Numbered from the stretch's first letter, positions 10,293 to 20,463 are shown. The stretch is DNA of 64,000 bases from Bradyrhizobium roseum (GCF_030413175.1 NZ_CP129212.1:1674001-1738000); one strand, 5' to 3'. Numbers and translations are program-made. The notes: generated by a model from the letters alone, not told the origin.

Positions 10293-13010
10293 ATGGTTCA
10301 GACCCGCCGCGATCCCGAACAGCGTCCTTCGCCGGAAGCCCTTTTGGAAGCGGCCCGGCGCGAGGACGGCCGCGCTGGAAAACTTAAGATCTTCGTCGGC
10401 GCCGCGCCCGGCGTCGGCAAGACTTACGAGATGCTGCAGAGCGCCCATGCCCGGAAGAAAGCCGGCGCCGACGTCGTGGTCGGGGTCGTCGAAACTCACG
10501 GCCGGGCGGAGACCGAAGCGCTGCTCAGCGGTCTCGAAGTGCTGCCGCGCCGGCGGCTGACCTACAGGGAGCAGACGCTCGAGGAGATGGATCTCGACGC
10601 GCTGATCGCGCGGCGGCCGCAGATCGCCCTCGTCGACGAACTCGCCCATACCAACGCGCCGGGCAGCCGTCATCCCAAGCGCTATCTCGACGTCGAGGAA
10701 TTGCTGTCCCACGGCATCGACGTTTATACCGCGGTCAACATCCAGCATATCGAAAGCCTCAACGACGTGGTCGCGCAGATCACCCATGTGCGGGTGCGCG
10801 AGACCGTGCCGGACAGCGTGTTCGATCGTGCCGATGCCATCGAGCTGATCGACCTCACGCCCGACGATCTGATCCAGCGGCTGAAGGAGGGCAAGGTCTA
10901 TGTCCCCAAGCAGGCTGAGCGCGCGCTGGAGCATTATTTCTCGCCCGGCAACCTGACCGCGCTGCGCGAACTGGCGCTGCGGCGCACCGCCGAGCGGGTC
11001 GACGAGCAATTGCTCACCCATATGCAGGCCAATGCGATCGATGGGCCATGGGCCGCCGGCGAGCGCTTCCTGGTCTGCGTCAGCGAAGACCCGCGCGCGG
11101 CTGGACTGGTACGCTATACCAAGCGGCTGGCCGACCGGCTGCATGCGCAGTGGACCGCCATCAGCATCGAGACGCGGCGCAGCCTGCAACTGACGGATGA
11201 CCAGCGCGACCGGCTGGCCGACACCATGCGGCTCGCCGAAGCGCTCGGCGGCGAGGCGCTGACCGTCCCCGCTGTCGGGCGCCGTATTGCCGACGATCTC
11301 ATCCATTTCGCCCATGCCAACAACGTGACGCAGATCATCATCGGCAAGTCGACGCGCTCGTGGTGGTTCGAACTGACGCGCGGCTCGGTCGTGCATGATC
11401 TGGTGCGGCGCGCTGGAAATATCAGCGTACATGTCATCGCCGGCGATGAAGAGGACGTGGCGAAGCCGGCGGTGCAGACCGCGGCGCGGCAGGAACAATT
11501 CAACCCGCGGCCCTACATGTTGGCGTTGCTGTTCGTCGCGATCGGCCTCGTCGTCGCCGTGCTGATCCAGCCCATGTTCGGCGGCATCGAGAATGTCGAC
11601 CTGGTGTTTCTTACCGCCGTGGTCGCCGTCGCCGCGCGCTACGGCCTGTGGCCGTCGATGGTTGCGAGCGTCGCGGCGTCGCTGGGCTACAATTTCTTTT
11701 TCCTGCCGCCGGTCTACACCTTCACCATCACCGATGCGACCAATGTCGCCGCGTTCTTCTTCTTCATGCTGATCGCGCTTCTGGTCTCCAACGTCGCGGC
11801 GCGGGTCCGTTCCCAGGCCGATACGGCGATCGGCCGGGTGCGTACCACCGAGTCGCTTTACGCCTTCAGCCGCAAGCTGGCGGGCACCGCGACGCTGGAT
11901 GACGTGTTGTGGGCGACCGCGTACCAGACCGCGTTGATGCTCAAGGTCCGCGTCGTGCTGTTGTTGCCGGAGGACGGCGTGCTCACGGTGAAGTCGGGCT
12001 ATCCGCCGGAGGACGAGCTCGACAAGGCCGATCTCGCCGCCGCCAACTGGGCCTGGAGCAACGATCGCCCGGCCGGGCGCGGCTCAGACACGCTGCCCGG
12101 CGCAAAGCGGCTGTTCCTGCCGATGCGGACCGGACGAGGTGCGATCGGCGTCATCGGTATCGACGACGACCGGACCGGCCCATTGCTAACGCCGGATCAG
12201 CGCCGCCTGCTGGATGCGCTGGTCGATCAGGGCGCGCTGGCGATCGAGCGCGTGCTGCTGGTGGAGGACATGGACCGTGTCAAGCGTTCGGTCGAATCCG
12301 ACAGGCTGCGCGGCGCGCTGCTGACCTCGATCTCGCACGACCTCAAGACTCCGTTGGCCTCGGTGCTCGGGGCAGCCAGTACCATGCGGGATCTCGAATC
12401 CGGTCTTGACGACACGCAGAAGCGCGACCTGCTTGCCACCGTGATCGACGAATCCGAGCGGCTCAACCGCTTCATTGCAAACCTGCTCGACATGACCAAG
12501 CTCGAGTCCGGCGCGATCGTGCCGAACACCGCGTTGCACGATCTCGGTGAGATCGTCGGCAGCGCGCTGCGCCGCGCCGGCAAGATTCTCATGAATCACA
12601 AGGTGTCGCTGGCGCTCGGTTCCGATCTGCCGATGCTGGAGCTCGATGCGGTATTGTTCGAACAGGTGCTGTTCAACCTGCTCGACAATGCCGCGAAATA
12701 CGCGCCTGCCGGGACGACGATCTCGATCAGGGGGATGCGGGATCGGGAGTCGGTACTGCTGCAGGTCGCCGATGAGGGGCAAGGCATTCCGCAGGACGAA
12801 TTGGAGAGCGTGTTCGACAAGTTCTATCGCGCTGAGAAGGGCGACCATGTTCGTCCGGGAACGGGCCTTGGTCTGGCGATCTCCCGCGGCTTTGTCGAGG
12901 CCATGCATGGCACGATCTCGGCGGCCAATCGCGCCGACCGCAGCGGGGCGGCAATAACCATCCGGCTGCCGATACCGGCCGCGAACGATGCTCTGGAGAC
13001 CGCCGCATGA
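10293..13010 (+). CDS. kdpD: osmosensitive K+ channel sensor histidine kinase
   Basis: Membrane sensor kinase that responds to low potassium or osmotic stress and phosphorylates KdpE. Domains in the 905-residue protein: N-terminal KdpD domain with Walker A GAAPGVGKT (residues 36-44) and the VDELAHTNAPGSRH segment, a USP-like domain (RFLVCVSEDPRAAGLVRY), a compact block of four membrane helices near residues 410-510, a GAF-like region, then the histidine kinase core with ISHDLKTPLAS (phospho-acceptor His about residue 682) and the ATPase motifs NLLDNAAKYAP, DEGQGIP and GTGLGLAIS. Full length for the family. Its stop overlaps the kdpE start as ATGA, so the two are co-translated. Confidence 0.97.
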   Translation: MVQTRRDPEQRPSPEALLEAARREDGRAGKLKIFVGAAPGVGKTYEMLQSAHARKKAGADVVVGVVETHGRAETEALLSGLEVLPRRRLTYREQTLEEMDLDALIARRPQIALVDELAHTNAPGSRHPKRYLDVEELLSHGIDVYTAVNIQHIESLNDVVAQITHVRVRETVPDSVFDRADAIELIDLTPDDLIQRLKEGKVYVPKQAERALEHYFSPGNLTALRELALRRTAERVDEQLLTHMQANAIDGPWAAGERFLVCVSEDPRAAGLVRYTKRLADRLHAQWTAISIETRRSLQLTDDQRDRLADTMRLAEALGGEALTVPAVGRRIADDLIHFAHANNVTQIIIGKSTRSWWFELTRGSVVHDLVRRAGNISVHVIAGDEEDVAKPAVQTAARQEQFNPRPYMLALLFVAIGLVVAVLIQPMFGGIENVDLVFLTAVVAVAARYGLWPSMVASVAASLGYNFFFLPPVYTFTITDATNVAAFFFFMLIALLVSNVAARVRSQADTAIGRVRTTESLYAFSRKLAGTATLDDVLWATAYQTALMLKVRVVLLLPEDGVLTVKSGYPPEDELDKADLAAANWAWSNDRPAGRGSDTLPGAKRLFLPMRTGRGAIGVIGIDDDRTGPLLTPDQRRLLDALVDQGALAIERVLLVEDMDRVKRSVESDRLRGALLTSISHDLKTPLASVLGAASTMRDLESGLDDTQKRDLLATVIDESERLNRFIANLLDMTKLESGAIVPNTALHDLGEIVGSALRRAGKILMNHKVSLALGSDLPMLELDAVLFEQVLFNLLDNAAKYAPAGTTISIRGMRDRESVLLQVADEGQGIPQDELESVFDKFYRAEKGDHVRPGTGLGLAISRGFVEAMHGTISAANRADRSGAAITIRLPIPAANDALETAA

Positions 13011-13696
13011 ATGCTCCAGCCATCAAGGTCCTGGTGATCGATGACGAGCCGCCGATCCGCAAATTGTTGCGGATGGGGCTGAGCACGCAGGGTTACGACA
13101 TCCTCGAAGCCTCCAACGGCAAGCTGGCGCTGGAGAAGCTCGCGGAAGGTCCAGCGCTGATCATCCTCGATCTCGGACTGCCTGATATCCAGGGCCATGA
13201 ACTGCTGCGCATGATCCGCGGCCGCAACGAAACCGTGCCGATCGTGGTGCTGTCGAGCCGCGGCGACGAGGCCGGCAAGGTCCAGGCGCTCGACCTCGGC
13301 GCCGACGACTACCTGACCAAGCCTTTCGGCATGGACGAACTGTTGGCGCGGATGCGCGCCGCGCTGCGGCACCAATTGCAGGTGCAGGGCGAGCGGCCGG
13401 TGTTTCGATCGGGCGATCTCTCCGTCGACCTGGTCCGCCGCATCGTCAAGGTCGGAGAGCGCGAGGTAAAACTCTCGCCGAAGGAATATGACCTGCTGCG
13501 CGTGCTGGTGCAGTATGCCGGCAAGGTACTGACCCACCGCTTTCTCCTGAAAGAGCTATGGAACGAACTGACGGACGCGCAATATCTGCGCGTCTATGTC
13601 CGCCAGCTTCGTCAGAAGATCGAAGTCGATCCCGAGCGCCCGCAATTCGTGCTGACCGAGACGGGCATCGGTTACCGCCTGCGCGCGCCGGATTGA
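13007..13696 (+). CDS. kdpE: two-component response regulator KdpE
   Basis: OmpR-type transcription activator of the kdp operon, phosphorylated by KdpD. The 229-residue protein has a receiver domain with acidic pair D12/D13, phospho-acceptor Asp55 (LIILDLGLPD) and Lys in DYLTKPF, then a winged-helix DNA-binding domain (LSPKEYDLLRVLVQYAGKVLTHRFLLKELW and YLRVYVRQLRQKIE). It is the last gene of the locus and would be made together with the pump, giving positive autoregulation. The likely target is the region upstream of 5407, but no clear binding site could be named. Confidence 0.97.
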   Translation: MNAPAIKVLVIDDEPPIRKLLRMGLSTQGYDILEASNGKLALEKLAEGPALIILDLGLPDIQGHELLRMIRGRNETVPIVVLSSRGDEAGKVQALDLGADDYLTKPFGMDELLARMRAALRHQLQVQGERPVFRSGDLSVDLVRRIVKVGEREVKLSPKEYDLLRVLVQYAGKVLTHRFLLKELWNELTDAQYLRVYVRQLRQKIEVDPERPQFVLTETGIGYRLRAPD

Positions 13697-13783
13697 TCGA
13701 TTGAGGCGGTTATGCCCAACGATGTCGCGATGCTATGCTCATCTGTGGGGGATCTGACCGATCGCAGCGGAGGACGTACGGCC

Positions 13784-14389
13784 ATGGCTGAGAGCATCAT
13801 GTATCACGATGGGAACCGGCAATTGCAGGACCGCTTCGACAGCCGGCGGATTTCAGATCGGCTGGAAGAGAAGCTGATGCGCACGGAGTTTACCGCCGAC
13901 GACAAGCAGTACATCGAAAGCCTGCCGTATTTCTTTCTCGCAACGGCGGATGCCAAGGGCAGGCCGGATTGCTCGTTCAAGGGCGGTGCGCCGGGATTTG
14001 TTCGCATCACCGGACCTTCTGAACTGGCGTTTCCCGACTATGACGGCAATGGCATGTTCAAGAGCCTCGGCAACATCGTCGCCAACGCCGAGGTCGGCTT
14101 GCTGTTCATCGCCATGCATGACAGGCCGAAACGGCTGCGGGTCAATGGCAGCGCCAGCGTGAGCGACAACGATCCGCTGCTGAAGGAAACCGTCGGCGCG
14201 CAGCTCATCGTTCGTGTTACGGCACGCGCGATCTTTCCGAACTGCCCGCGCTACATTCCGACGATGGGGATTGTCGAGCCGTCGATCTATGCACCGATTG
14301 CCGGGCAGGATGCACCCGAGCCGGCGTGGAAGGGCTTTGCGGATTTCAGAGATTGCATCCATCCGCGGCAGCCGACATTCAAGGGGTGA
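13784..14389 (+). CDS. pyridoxamine 5'-phosphate oxidase family protein
   Basis: Small FMN-binding split-barrel protein of 201 residues. The core (FFLATADAKGRPDCSFKGG, GNGMFKSLGNIVANAEVGLLFI, RLRVNGSASV) matches the pyridoxamine-oxidase-like fold; the C-terminal part ends with RAIFPNCPRYIP, typical of a subgroup annotated only as oxidoreductases of unknown substrate. The start at 13784 (MAESIMYHDGNRQL) is preferred over 13712 because a strong agcggagga ribosome site lies 8-15 bases upstream. It follows kdpE on the same strand, but the gap and its own ribosome site suggest it is not part of the potassium system. It is unlikely to be PdxH itself, which lacks this N-terminal extension. Confidence 0.8.
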   Translation: MAESIMYHDGNRQLQDRFDSRRISDRLEEKLMRTEFTADDKQYIESLPYFFLATADAKGRPDCSFKGGAPGFVRITGPSELAFPDYDGNGMFKSLGNIVANAEVGLLFIAMHDRPKRLRVNGSASVSDNDPLLKETVGAQLIVRVTARAIFPNCPRYIPTMGIVEPSIYAPIAGQDAPEPAWKGFADFRDCIHPRQPTFKG

Positions 14390-14405
14390 GCACAAGCCTG
14401 TGGCA

Positions 14406-14511
14406 GTCATTCCAGGGCGATGCGAAGCATCGAACCCGGAATCCATCGCGACATGACTTCAGGTGGAGAGTGGATTCCGGGTCTGCGCCAAAGGGCGCAT
14501 CCCGGAATGAC
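14406..14511. repeat. interspersed palindromic element with nested inverted arms
   Basis: Outer arms gtcattcc...gatgcg at 14406 and cgcatcccggaatgac ending at 14511 are inverted, and inner arms acccggaatccat and gtggattccgggt pair as well, so the whole 106-bp unit folds into one long hairpin. It lies between two convergent genes and may also stop transcription from both sides. The sequence style is typical of multi-copy intergenic repeats in Bradyrhizobium. Confidence 0.75.
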
Positions 14512-14589
14512 GGCAGGGGGCCGGCGGGGCGACGAACCCGGCGCATTCTACTTTGCATGGGGTTGTTTTCGACATTTTGTGTATGCGCC

Positions 14590-16200
14590 CTAGATCGCCG
14601 TCATCTCACCCTTGCTCCAGGCCTCCCGCAGCTTGAATTTCTGGATCTTGCCTGACCCCGTCAGCGGGAAGGCGTCAACCACGAACCAGTGCTTCGGCGT
14701 CTTGTGCGGGGCGAGCGAGGCGCGCATGTAGTCGATCAGTTCTTCCTTTTCGATGATGGCGCCGGGCGCCGGGCGGATGAAGGCCGCGACCTCCTCGCCC
14801 CATTTTTCGTGGGGGACGCCGATCACCGCGATCTCGCCGATCTTCGGGTGCTTGAACAACAGTTCTTCCAGTTCGCGCGGATAGATGTTCTCGCCGCCGC
14901 GGATGATCATGTCCTTGAGGCGGCCTTCCACCGTGCAATAGCCGCGCGCGTCCATCGCGCAGAGATCTCCGGTGTGCAGCCAGCCGTCGGCGTCGATCGC
15001 GGCTGATGTCGCGTCCGGCATTTCGAAGTAGCCGAGCATGATGTGATAGCCGCGGGTGCAGAACTCGCCGATGGTGCCGATCGGAACGGTCTCGCCGGTG
15101 TTGGGGTCGATGATCTTGCTTTCCATGTTAGGGAGCGGCAGGCCGATGGTGTTGGCCTTGTCTTCGACGCTGTCTGTCGTGCGGGTTTGCGCCGCGACCG
15201 GGGAGCATTCGGTCTGGCCGAACACGATCGTAAAGGGCGCGCCGAGCTTCTCCTCCAGCACCCGCACCAGGGCCGCCGGCACCGTGGAGCCGCCCGAGCA
15301 GATCGCCTTGACAGCGGAGAGATCGGTGGTCGGAAATCTGGCGTGCTCCAGCATCGCGACCAGCATGGTGGGAACGCCGAGCATCGCATTGCCGCGATAG
15401 GTCTCCAGCATTTCCAGCACCAGTCCGGGCTCGAAGGCCTCGACCAGCACCTGGGTCGCTGCCTTCGACACTGCGCCGATCACGCAGCAGACGCAGCCCC
15501 CGGTGTGAAACAGCGGCATCGTGGTGACGAAGACGTCGCCGGGATCGACACCCATGCGGTCTGCTGTATCGGCGCCGTTGTTGAGCAGCCCGCGATGGCG
15601 GAGCAGGGCGCCTTTCGGAAAACCGGTGGTGCCTGACGTGTACTGGATCATCACGGGGTCGTCGGGACTGACCGCCGGCAGCTTGATCGTTTCATCGTCA
15701 CCGGCGGCGATGAATGTATCCCAGTCGTCGAAGCAGATGATTTCCCGCAACTCGGGACAGTTTTGCTTCACTGCCTGCACCGTCTCCAGCATCGGATTGC
15801 CGCGAAAGCCATTGACCACGAAGATTCCGGCCGAGCGCGATTGCTTCAGCACATATTCCACTTCCCGGGCGCGAAAGGCCGGATTTACCGTGACCAGGAT
15901 CATGCCGGCCATGCCGGCGCCGAATTCGAGCATCAGCCATTCCGGCAGGTTCTGCGCCCAGACGGCAATGCGCTCGCCCGGCTTGAAGCGCGACAGCAGC
16001 GCGCGTGCGGTGCGCTGGGCTTCGCGATAGAACTGCGCGTAAGTCCATTGACGGCGCAACGCCGGGTCGGGGACGCCCGCGATCAGCGCCAGGCGCTCGG
16101 GCGCCTGCTCGGCTGCCTTGCGCAGGAGATCACCGAATGTCATCTCCCGCACCGCAGGCGTCTTCGGGCCCACGACGTGCGACATCGTCAAAGTCATCAA
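14590..16200 (-). CDS. AMP-binding acyl-CoA synthetase (fatty-acyl-CoA ligase family)
   Basis: Activates a carboxylic acid, probably a medium- or long-chain fatty acid, with ATP and CoA. The 536-residue protein has the AMP-binding P-loop YTSGTTGFPKGAL, the motif TECSPV, the GWLHTGDLCAMDARGYCTVEGRLKD hinge region, GGENIYP, and the catalytic C-terminal lysine context GSGKIQKFKLREAW. Full length for the family. It stands alone on the minus strand, divergent from the DUF6496 gene. The substrate cannot be read from sequence; a 3-methylmercaptopropionyl-CoA or cyclohexanecarboxylate ligase of the same superfamily is possible. Confidence 0.88.
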   Translation of the reverse strand: MMTLTMSHVVGPKTPAVREMTFGDLLRKAAEQAPERLALIAGVPDPALRRQWTYAQFYREAQRTARALLSRFKPGERIAVWAQNLPEWLMLEFGAGMAGMILVTVNPAFRAREVEYVLKQSRSAGIFVVNGFRGNPMLETVQAVKQNCPELREIICFDDWDTFIAAGDDETIKLPAVSPDDPVMIQYTSGTTGFPKGALLRHRGLLNNGADTADRMGVDPGDVFVTTMPLFHTGGCVCCVIGAVSKAATQVLVEAFEPGLVLEMLETYRGNAMLGVPTMLVAMLEHARFPTTDLSAVKAICSGGSTVPAALVRVLEEKLGAPFTIVFGQTECSPVAAQTRTTDSVEDKANTIGLPLPNMESKIIDPNTGETVPIGTIGEFCTRGYHIMLGYFEMPDATSAAIDADGWLHTGDLCAMDARGYCTVEGRLKDMIIRGGENIYPRELEELLFKHPKIGEIAVIGVPHEKWGEEVAAFIRPAPGAIIEKEELIDYMRASLAPHKTPKHWFVVDAFPLTGSGKIQKFKLREAWSKGEMTAI

Positions 16201-16359
16201 ATCCTCCCCTCACCGGGGACGGCGCCGTGTTTGCCAGCGGTTCGATCGTCCCCGGCGGCCAAAATGCCTTTCGTGGCCGGTCAATGCAAGCGGCGCGAGG
16301 AACTTTGCATGCGACGGGTGATTACTTTTTCACCAGATGAAGAAGCCGGAGAAAGACCA

Positions 16360-16590
16360 ATGGCACGAAAATATTCAAGGAAGGCAACTACCGATGTCAA
16401 ACGCGCGATGAAGAAGCGCAAGGCCGGCACACTGAAGAGCGGCGGTTCAGGCAAGAAGGTCGCGAGCCGCAAACAGGCGATCGCGATCGGATTGTCGGAG
16501 GCGAGGGCCAAGGGAAAGAAGGTGCCGAAGAAGGCAACGAAGAAGCGAAAGGCCGCGAAGAAGAAGACGGCGAAGAAGTCGAAGCGATAG
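16360..16590 (+). CDS. DUF6496 lysine-rich small basic protein
   Basis: A 76-residue protein with roughly a third lysine or arginine. The N-terminal half (MARKYSRKATTDVKRAMKK, SGKKVASRKQAIAIGLSEAR) is the DUF6496 motif; the C-terminal half is a low-complexity run of KKATKKRK/AAKKK type repeats like those of histone H1-like and AlgP proteins. Binding to DNA or RNA is likely from charge alone but unproven. The ATG at 16360 follows gccggagaaagacc. It lies next to ku, convergent with it across a perfect hairpin, so a link to DNA repair is possible but rests only on position. Confidence 0.75.
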   Translation: MARKYSRKATTDVKRAMKKRKAGTLKSGGSGKKVASRKQAIAIGLSEARAKGKKVPKKATKKRKAAKKKTAKKSKR

Positions 16591-16620
16591 AGATGCTGTA
16601 ACGACACTCTGTCGCAGGAT

Positions 16621-16655
16621 TCCATTATGGCCGGGAAAAGCCCGGCCATAATGGA
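16621..16655. terminator. perfect 15-bp hairpin between convergent DUF6496 and ku genes
   Basis: The arm tccattatggccggg (16621-16635) is repeated exactly inverted as cccggccataatgga (16641-16655) with a 5-base loop aaaag. It sits 30 bases after the DUF6496 stop and 10 bases from the ku stop, so it can serve both genes as a terminator. There is no clear T-run, so it may instead be an RNA-stabilising or repeat-derived hairpin. Confidence 0.7.
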
Positions 16656-16665
16656 GGAGAAAAGC

Positions 16666-17544
16666 TCACCCCGCCTTGCGCTGCCTCGCCGTGGACCGAT
16701 GCGCCTTCTTCGCCGACCGGCGCGCCGGCGCCCGCCGCGGAGCCGGAGTCCGGCGCTTTCCCGCCGACGTGCCCTTCAGGCTGGCCTTCAGCGCGTCCAT
16801 CAGGTTAACGACATTGTCGGGCTTTTCCTCGGGCTCGGCGGCTTTGATCGGTTTGCCGGAAGCCTTGCGTCGTACCAGCGCCTTCAGGGCGTCCTCGTAT
16901 TCGTCCTTGAATTTCGAGGGATCGAAATGTGCCGCCTTGGTCTGCAGGATGTGGCCCGCCAGCTCGACCATGTCCTTGGTGATCTTCGGGGTCTTGATGT
17001 CAGCAAAATATTCATCCTCGTCGCGCAGCTCATAAGGGTAGCGCAGGGTGGTGCCGAGCAGGCCCTTGCCAAGCGGCTCGATCGCGATGACGTGCTCGCG
17101 GTTGGTCAACACGATGCGCGCCAACGCGACGCGATCTTCGTCCTTCATGGCGTCGCGGATCACGGCGAAGGCGTCCGCGGCGGCTTTGCCATCCGGGGCG
17201 ACGTAGTAGGGATTGTTGTAGTAGCGCTTGTCGATCTCGTCCCGCGGCACAAAACTGTCGATTTCGATGGTGTGGTTGCTCTCGATCTGGACGGCCTCGA
17301 GCTCCTCCTTTTCGATCTCGACATACGTTCCCTTCTTCAACTCGTAGCCGCGGCCCTTCTGCTCGGTCTCGACGATATCGCCGGTTTCAGCATCGACCAT
17401 CTGTTGCTTCAGCCGGTTGCCGGTCTCCCTGTTGATCATGTGGAAGCGGGTTTTCTCGACCGTCGTCGAGGCCGGGTAGAGCACGACCGGACAGGACACG
17501 AGGGACAGTTTCAGCGTGCCTTTCCAGTAGGCGCGGGGGGCCAT
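16666..17544 (-). CDS. ku: non-homologous end-joining protein Ku
   Basis: Bacterial Ku forms a homodimeric ring on double-strand DNA ends and recruits LigD. The 292-residue protein begins MAPRAYWKGTLKLSLVSCPV, the standard Ku start, and shows the beta-barrel segments (HMINRETGNRLKQQMVD, GRGYELKKGTYVEIEKEEL, IEIDSFVPRDEIDKRYY, LLGTTLRYPYELRDEDEYF). After the core comes a flexible C-terminal tail rich in Arg/Lys/Ala/Pro (from about residue 260), the part that in other bacterial Ku proteins contacts DNA. The start at 17544 is chosen over 17580 by homology to the family start. It is divergent from ligD with 101 bp between, so the pair may share a control region. Confidence 0.95.
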   Translation of the reverse strand: MAPRAYWKGTLKLSLVSCPVVLYPASTTVEKTRFHMINRETGNRLKQQMVDAETGDIVETEQKGRGYELKKGTYVEIEKEELEAVQIESNHTIEIDSFVPRDEIDKRYYNNPYYVAPDGKAAADAFAVIRDAMKDEDRVALARIVLTNREHVIAIEPLGKGLLGTTLRYPYELRDEDEYFADIKTPKITKDMVELAGHILQTKAAHFDPSKFKDEYEDALKALVRRKASGKPIKAAEPEEKPDNVVNLMDALKASLKGTSAGKRRTPAPRRAPARRSAKKAHRSTARQRKAG

Positions 17545-17645
17545 GGCAATCTCCGGCATGGTTGGGTTTGGGAACTCCAACGGCTAGTATGGGTTTTCGT
17601 TCCAGATACCGCCGTGTGCGCGGGTAGGGGTGGTCGGGGTTTGCC

Positions 17646-20291
17646 GTGGCGTTGAAGAAGCTCAGCACGTACCGGAAGAAGCGCGATTTCGGCAAGACGG
17701 CGGAGCCCTCCGGCGACGTCAAGGTGGCGCCGGCAGGGCAGCGGCGCTTCGTGATCCAGAAGCATGACGCGACCCGCCTGCATTACGACCTGCGGCTGGA
17801 GTTCGACGGCGTCTTCAAGTCCTGGGCGGTGACGCGCGGCCCTTCGCTCGATCCCCACGACAAGCGGCTCGCGGTCGAGGTCGAGGATCATCCGCTGGAC
17901 TACGGCGATTTCGAAGGCATCATTCCCGACGATCAGTATGGCGGCGGCACGGTCATGCTGTGGGATCGCGGCACCTGGGAATCCGACGATCCCGAGCGCG
18001 GCTTCAAGAAGGGCGACCTGAAATTCACGCTGCACGGCGACAAGCTGCACGGCAGCTGGGTGCTGGTGCGAATGAAGGGCGATCGCTACGGCGGCAAGCG
18101 CACCAACTGGCTGCTGATCAAGCACCGCGACGAATTCGTCAAGGAAGGCGACGCCAACGACATCCTGGAAGAGGATCGCTCCGTGGCTTCGGGGCGAACC
18201 ATGGCGCAGATTTCGAAAGGCAAGGGCAAGGCGCCGACGCCGTTCATGCTGGCCAGGAAGACAAAGGCCGACGCGGTCTGGCAATCCAACCGGGGTGATG
18301 CCGCGGAGGCGCGCGCAGGAAGGAAAGCCGCCGCGTTGCGCGCCGCGCCGGCGACCAAAACCCGCACCCCAGCGCGAGGCGCGAAGCCGAAGAAGGTTTC
18401 CGCGATGCCGGATTTCGTCGCGCCGCAGCTTTGCGCCTCCGTCGAGCGGCCGCCGAACTCGGACGGCTGGTGCCACGAAGTCAAGTTCGACGGCTACCGT
18501 GTGCAATTGCGGATCGAGAACGGCGATGTGGCGCTGCTCACCCGGAAAGGCCTGGACTGGGCAGAAAAATTCAGCGCGCTTGCCAGCGCCGCCAGAGCGT
18601 TGCCCGATGCGCTGATCGACGGCGAGATCGTTGCGCTGGACCATAACGGCGTGCCTAGCTTCTCGGCGCTGCAGGCGGCGATCTCGGACGGAAAGACCGG
18701 GAGCCTCATCTTCTTTGCGTTCGATCTGTTGTTCGCCAGTGGCGAGGATCTCCGCGCGCTGCCGCTGCGCGCGCGAAAGGAACGCCTGAAAGCCTTGCTC
18801 GAGCAGCATAACGGCAAGGAAACTCTGATCCGCTACGTCGATCATTTCGAGGAGCGCGGCGATACCGTGCTGGAATCGGCGAAGAAGCTCGATCTGGAAG
18901 GGATCGTGTCCAAGAAGTTGGATGCGCCCTATCGCTCGGGGCGCAGCGAGAGCTGGACCAAAGCCAAGATTCGCAACGGGCAGGAAGTCGTGCTCGGCGG
19001 CTGGAAAACCACCAACGGAAAATTCCGTTCGCTGATGGCGGGCGTGTATCGCGACGGCCATCTGGTGTTCGTCGGCCTCGTTGGCACCGGCTTCGGGCAG
19101 GACGTCGTCCGGCGTATCATGCCGGCATTGAAGGCCGTGGCGTCCGACAAGAGTCCGTTCGGCGGCAAGGATGCCCCGAGGAAGGCCCGCGACGTGCACT
19201 GGCTGAAGCCTGAACTGGTCGCCGAAGTCGAGTTCGCCGGCTGGACCGACGGCGGCAACATCCGGCAGGCTGCGTTCAAAGGGCTGCGCCAGGACAAACC
19301 GGCCAAGGAAATTCGCGCGGAGAAACCCGCCATGACCGGAATTGCAAAGCCCACCGTGCGCTCCGTCAAATCATCGGCGAACAAGTCCGCCGAGGTGATG
19401 GGCGTTTCGATCTCCAAGCCCGACAAGGCGCTGTGGCCCGACGGCGGCGATGGCGCGGCCGTCACCAAGCTCGACCTTGCGAACTATTTCGAGGCGGTCG
19501 GTGAATGGATGATCGCGCATCTCAAGGGCCGGCCGTGTTCGATCCTCCGCGCGCCCGATGGCATTGATGGTGAAAAATTCTTTCAGCGCCACGCGATGCC
19601 GGGTAGCTCCGATCTCCTCAAACTCGCCAAGGTCGCAGGCGACCGAAAGCCCTATCTGCAGATCGACCGGGTCGAGGCGTTGGCGGCGGTAGCGCAGATC
19701 GGCGGGCTGGAGCTGCATCCCTGGAATTGCGCGCCGGATGATTACGACACGCCGGGGCGACTGGTGTTCGATCTCGATCCCGCGCCGAATGTCAAATTCG
19801 CCGAAGTGGTCGAAGCGGCCAAGGAGATGCGGCAACGGCTGACGGCGTTGGGCCTCGAAAGTTTCTGCAAGACCACCGGCGGCAAGGGCCTGCACGTGGT
19901 GACGCCGCTGCGGCATGGCGCAAGGGACAAGGTCACCTGGAAGGAAGCCAAGGCCTTTGCGCAAGGCGTCTGCCAGTGGATGGCGAATGACGATCCGGAC
20001 CGCTACCTGCTCAACATGTCGAAAAAGCTGCGCAAGGGAAAGATCTTCCTCGACTACCTGCGCAACGACCGGCTCGCGACGGCGGTCGCCGTGCTGTCGC
20101 CGCGGGCGCGCGAGGGCGCCACGGCCTCGATGCCGCTGACCTGGCCGCAGGTGCGCAGCGATCTCGATCCGGGCAAGTATACGATACGCACCGTGCCGGC
20201 GTTCCTGGCGAAGACGAAAGCATGGGACAGCTACGACGACGCGGCGTCGTCGATCAAGGCCGCGATGAAGAAGCTGGCGGGAAAGCTGTAA
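17646..20291 (+). CDS. ligD: ATP-dependent DNA ligase LigD (phosphoesterase-ligase-polymerase)
   Basis: Multifunctional end-joining enzyme partnering Ku. In the 881-residue protein the order is: N-terminal 3'-phosphoesterase domain ([21 protein letters not shown] to about residue 170), central ATP-dependent ligase with adenylation motif EVKFDGYR (Lys about residue 280) and its OB-fold ([19 protein letters not shown]), a linker, then an archaeo-eukaryotic primase-type polymerase from about residue 580 with SKPDKALWP and the metal motif FDLDPAP. The PE-ligase-polymerase order is the rhizobial/pseudomonad one. It starts with GTG at 17646. The polymerase domain adds ribonucleotides or fills gaps before sealing. 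Confidence 0.96.
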   Translation: MALKKLSTYRKKRDFGKTAEPSGDVKVAPAGQRRFVIQKHDATRLHYDLRLEFDGVFKSWAVTRGPSLDPHDKRLAVEVEDHPLDYGDFEGIIPDDQYGGGTVMLWDRGTWESDDPERGFKKGDLKFTLHGDKLHGSWVLVRMKGDRYGGKRTNWLLIKHRDEFVKEGDANDILEEDRSVASGRTMAQISKGKGKAPTPFMLARKTKADAVWQSNRGDAAEARAGRKAAALRAAPATKTRTPARGAKPKKVSAMPDFVAPQLCASVERPPNSDGWCHEVKFDGYRVQLRIENGDVALLTRKGLDWAEKFSALASAARALPDALIDGEIVALDHNGVPSFSALQAAISDGKTGSLIFFAFDLLFASGEDLRALPLRARKERLKALLEQHNGKETLIRYVDHFEERGDTVLESAKKLDLEGIVSKKLDAPYRSGRSESWTKAKIRNGQEVVLGGWKTTNGKFRSLMAGVYRDGHLVFVGLVGTGFGQDVVRRIMPALKAVASDKSPFGGKDAPRKARDVHWLKPELVAEVEFAGWTDGGNIRQAAFKGLRQDKPAKEIRAEKPAMTGIAKPTVRSVKSSANKSAEVMGVSISKPDKALWPDGGDGAAVTKLDLANYFEAVGEWMIAHLKGRPCSILRAPDGIDGEKFFQRHAMPGSSDLLKLAKVAGDRKPYLQIDRVEALAAVAQIGGLELHPWNCAPDDYDTPGRLVFDLDPAPNVKFAEVVEAAKEMRQRLTALGLESFCKTTGGKGLHVVTPLRHGARDKVTWKEAKAFAQGVCQWMANDDPDRYLLNMSKKLRKGKIFLDYLRNDRLATAVAVLSPRAREGATASMPLTWPQVRSDLDPGKYTIRTVPAFLAKTKAWDSYDDAASSIKAAMKKLAGKL

Positions 20292-20317
20292 CTGATATCG
20301 CGTCCGCTGCTTGCCCC

Positions 20318-20425
20318 ACGGACGTCATACTCCGTGAAGGCGGAGTATCCAGTACGATGAGGCCTATCGGCCCAATTAGTGGCGTCTATGGAATACTGGG
20401 TCACTGGCTTTCGCGGGTGACGACG
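20318..20425. repeat. interspersed palindromic element downstream of ligD
   Basis: Contains a perfect stem atactccg/cggagtat (20327-20334 and 20341-20348, 6-base loop) and, further on, a weaker inverted partner region around aatactgggtcac...gggtgacgac, giving the look of another multi-copy intergenic repeat type. The outer boundaries are approximate. Confidence 0.5.
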
Positions 20426-20463
20426 GCCATTGTACGTGTCTACCATCTTCACCGCACGAAAAA

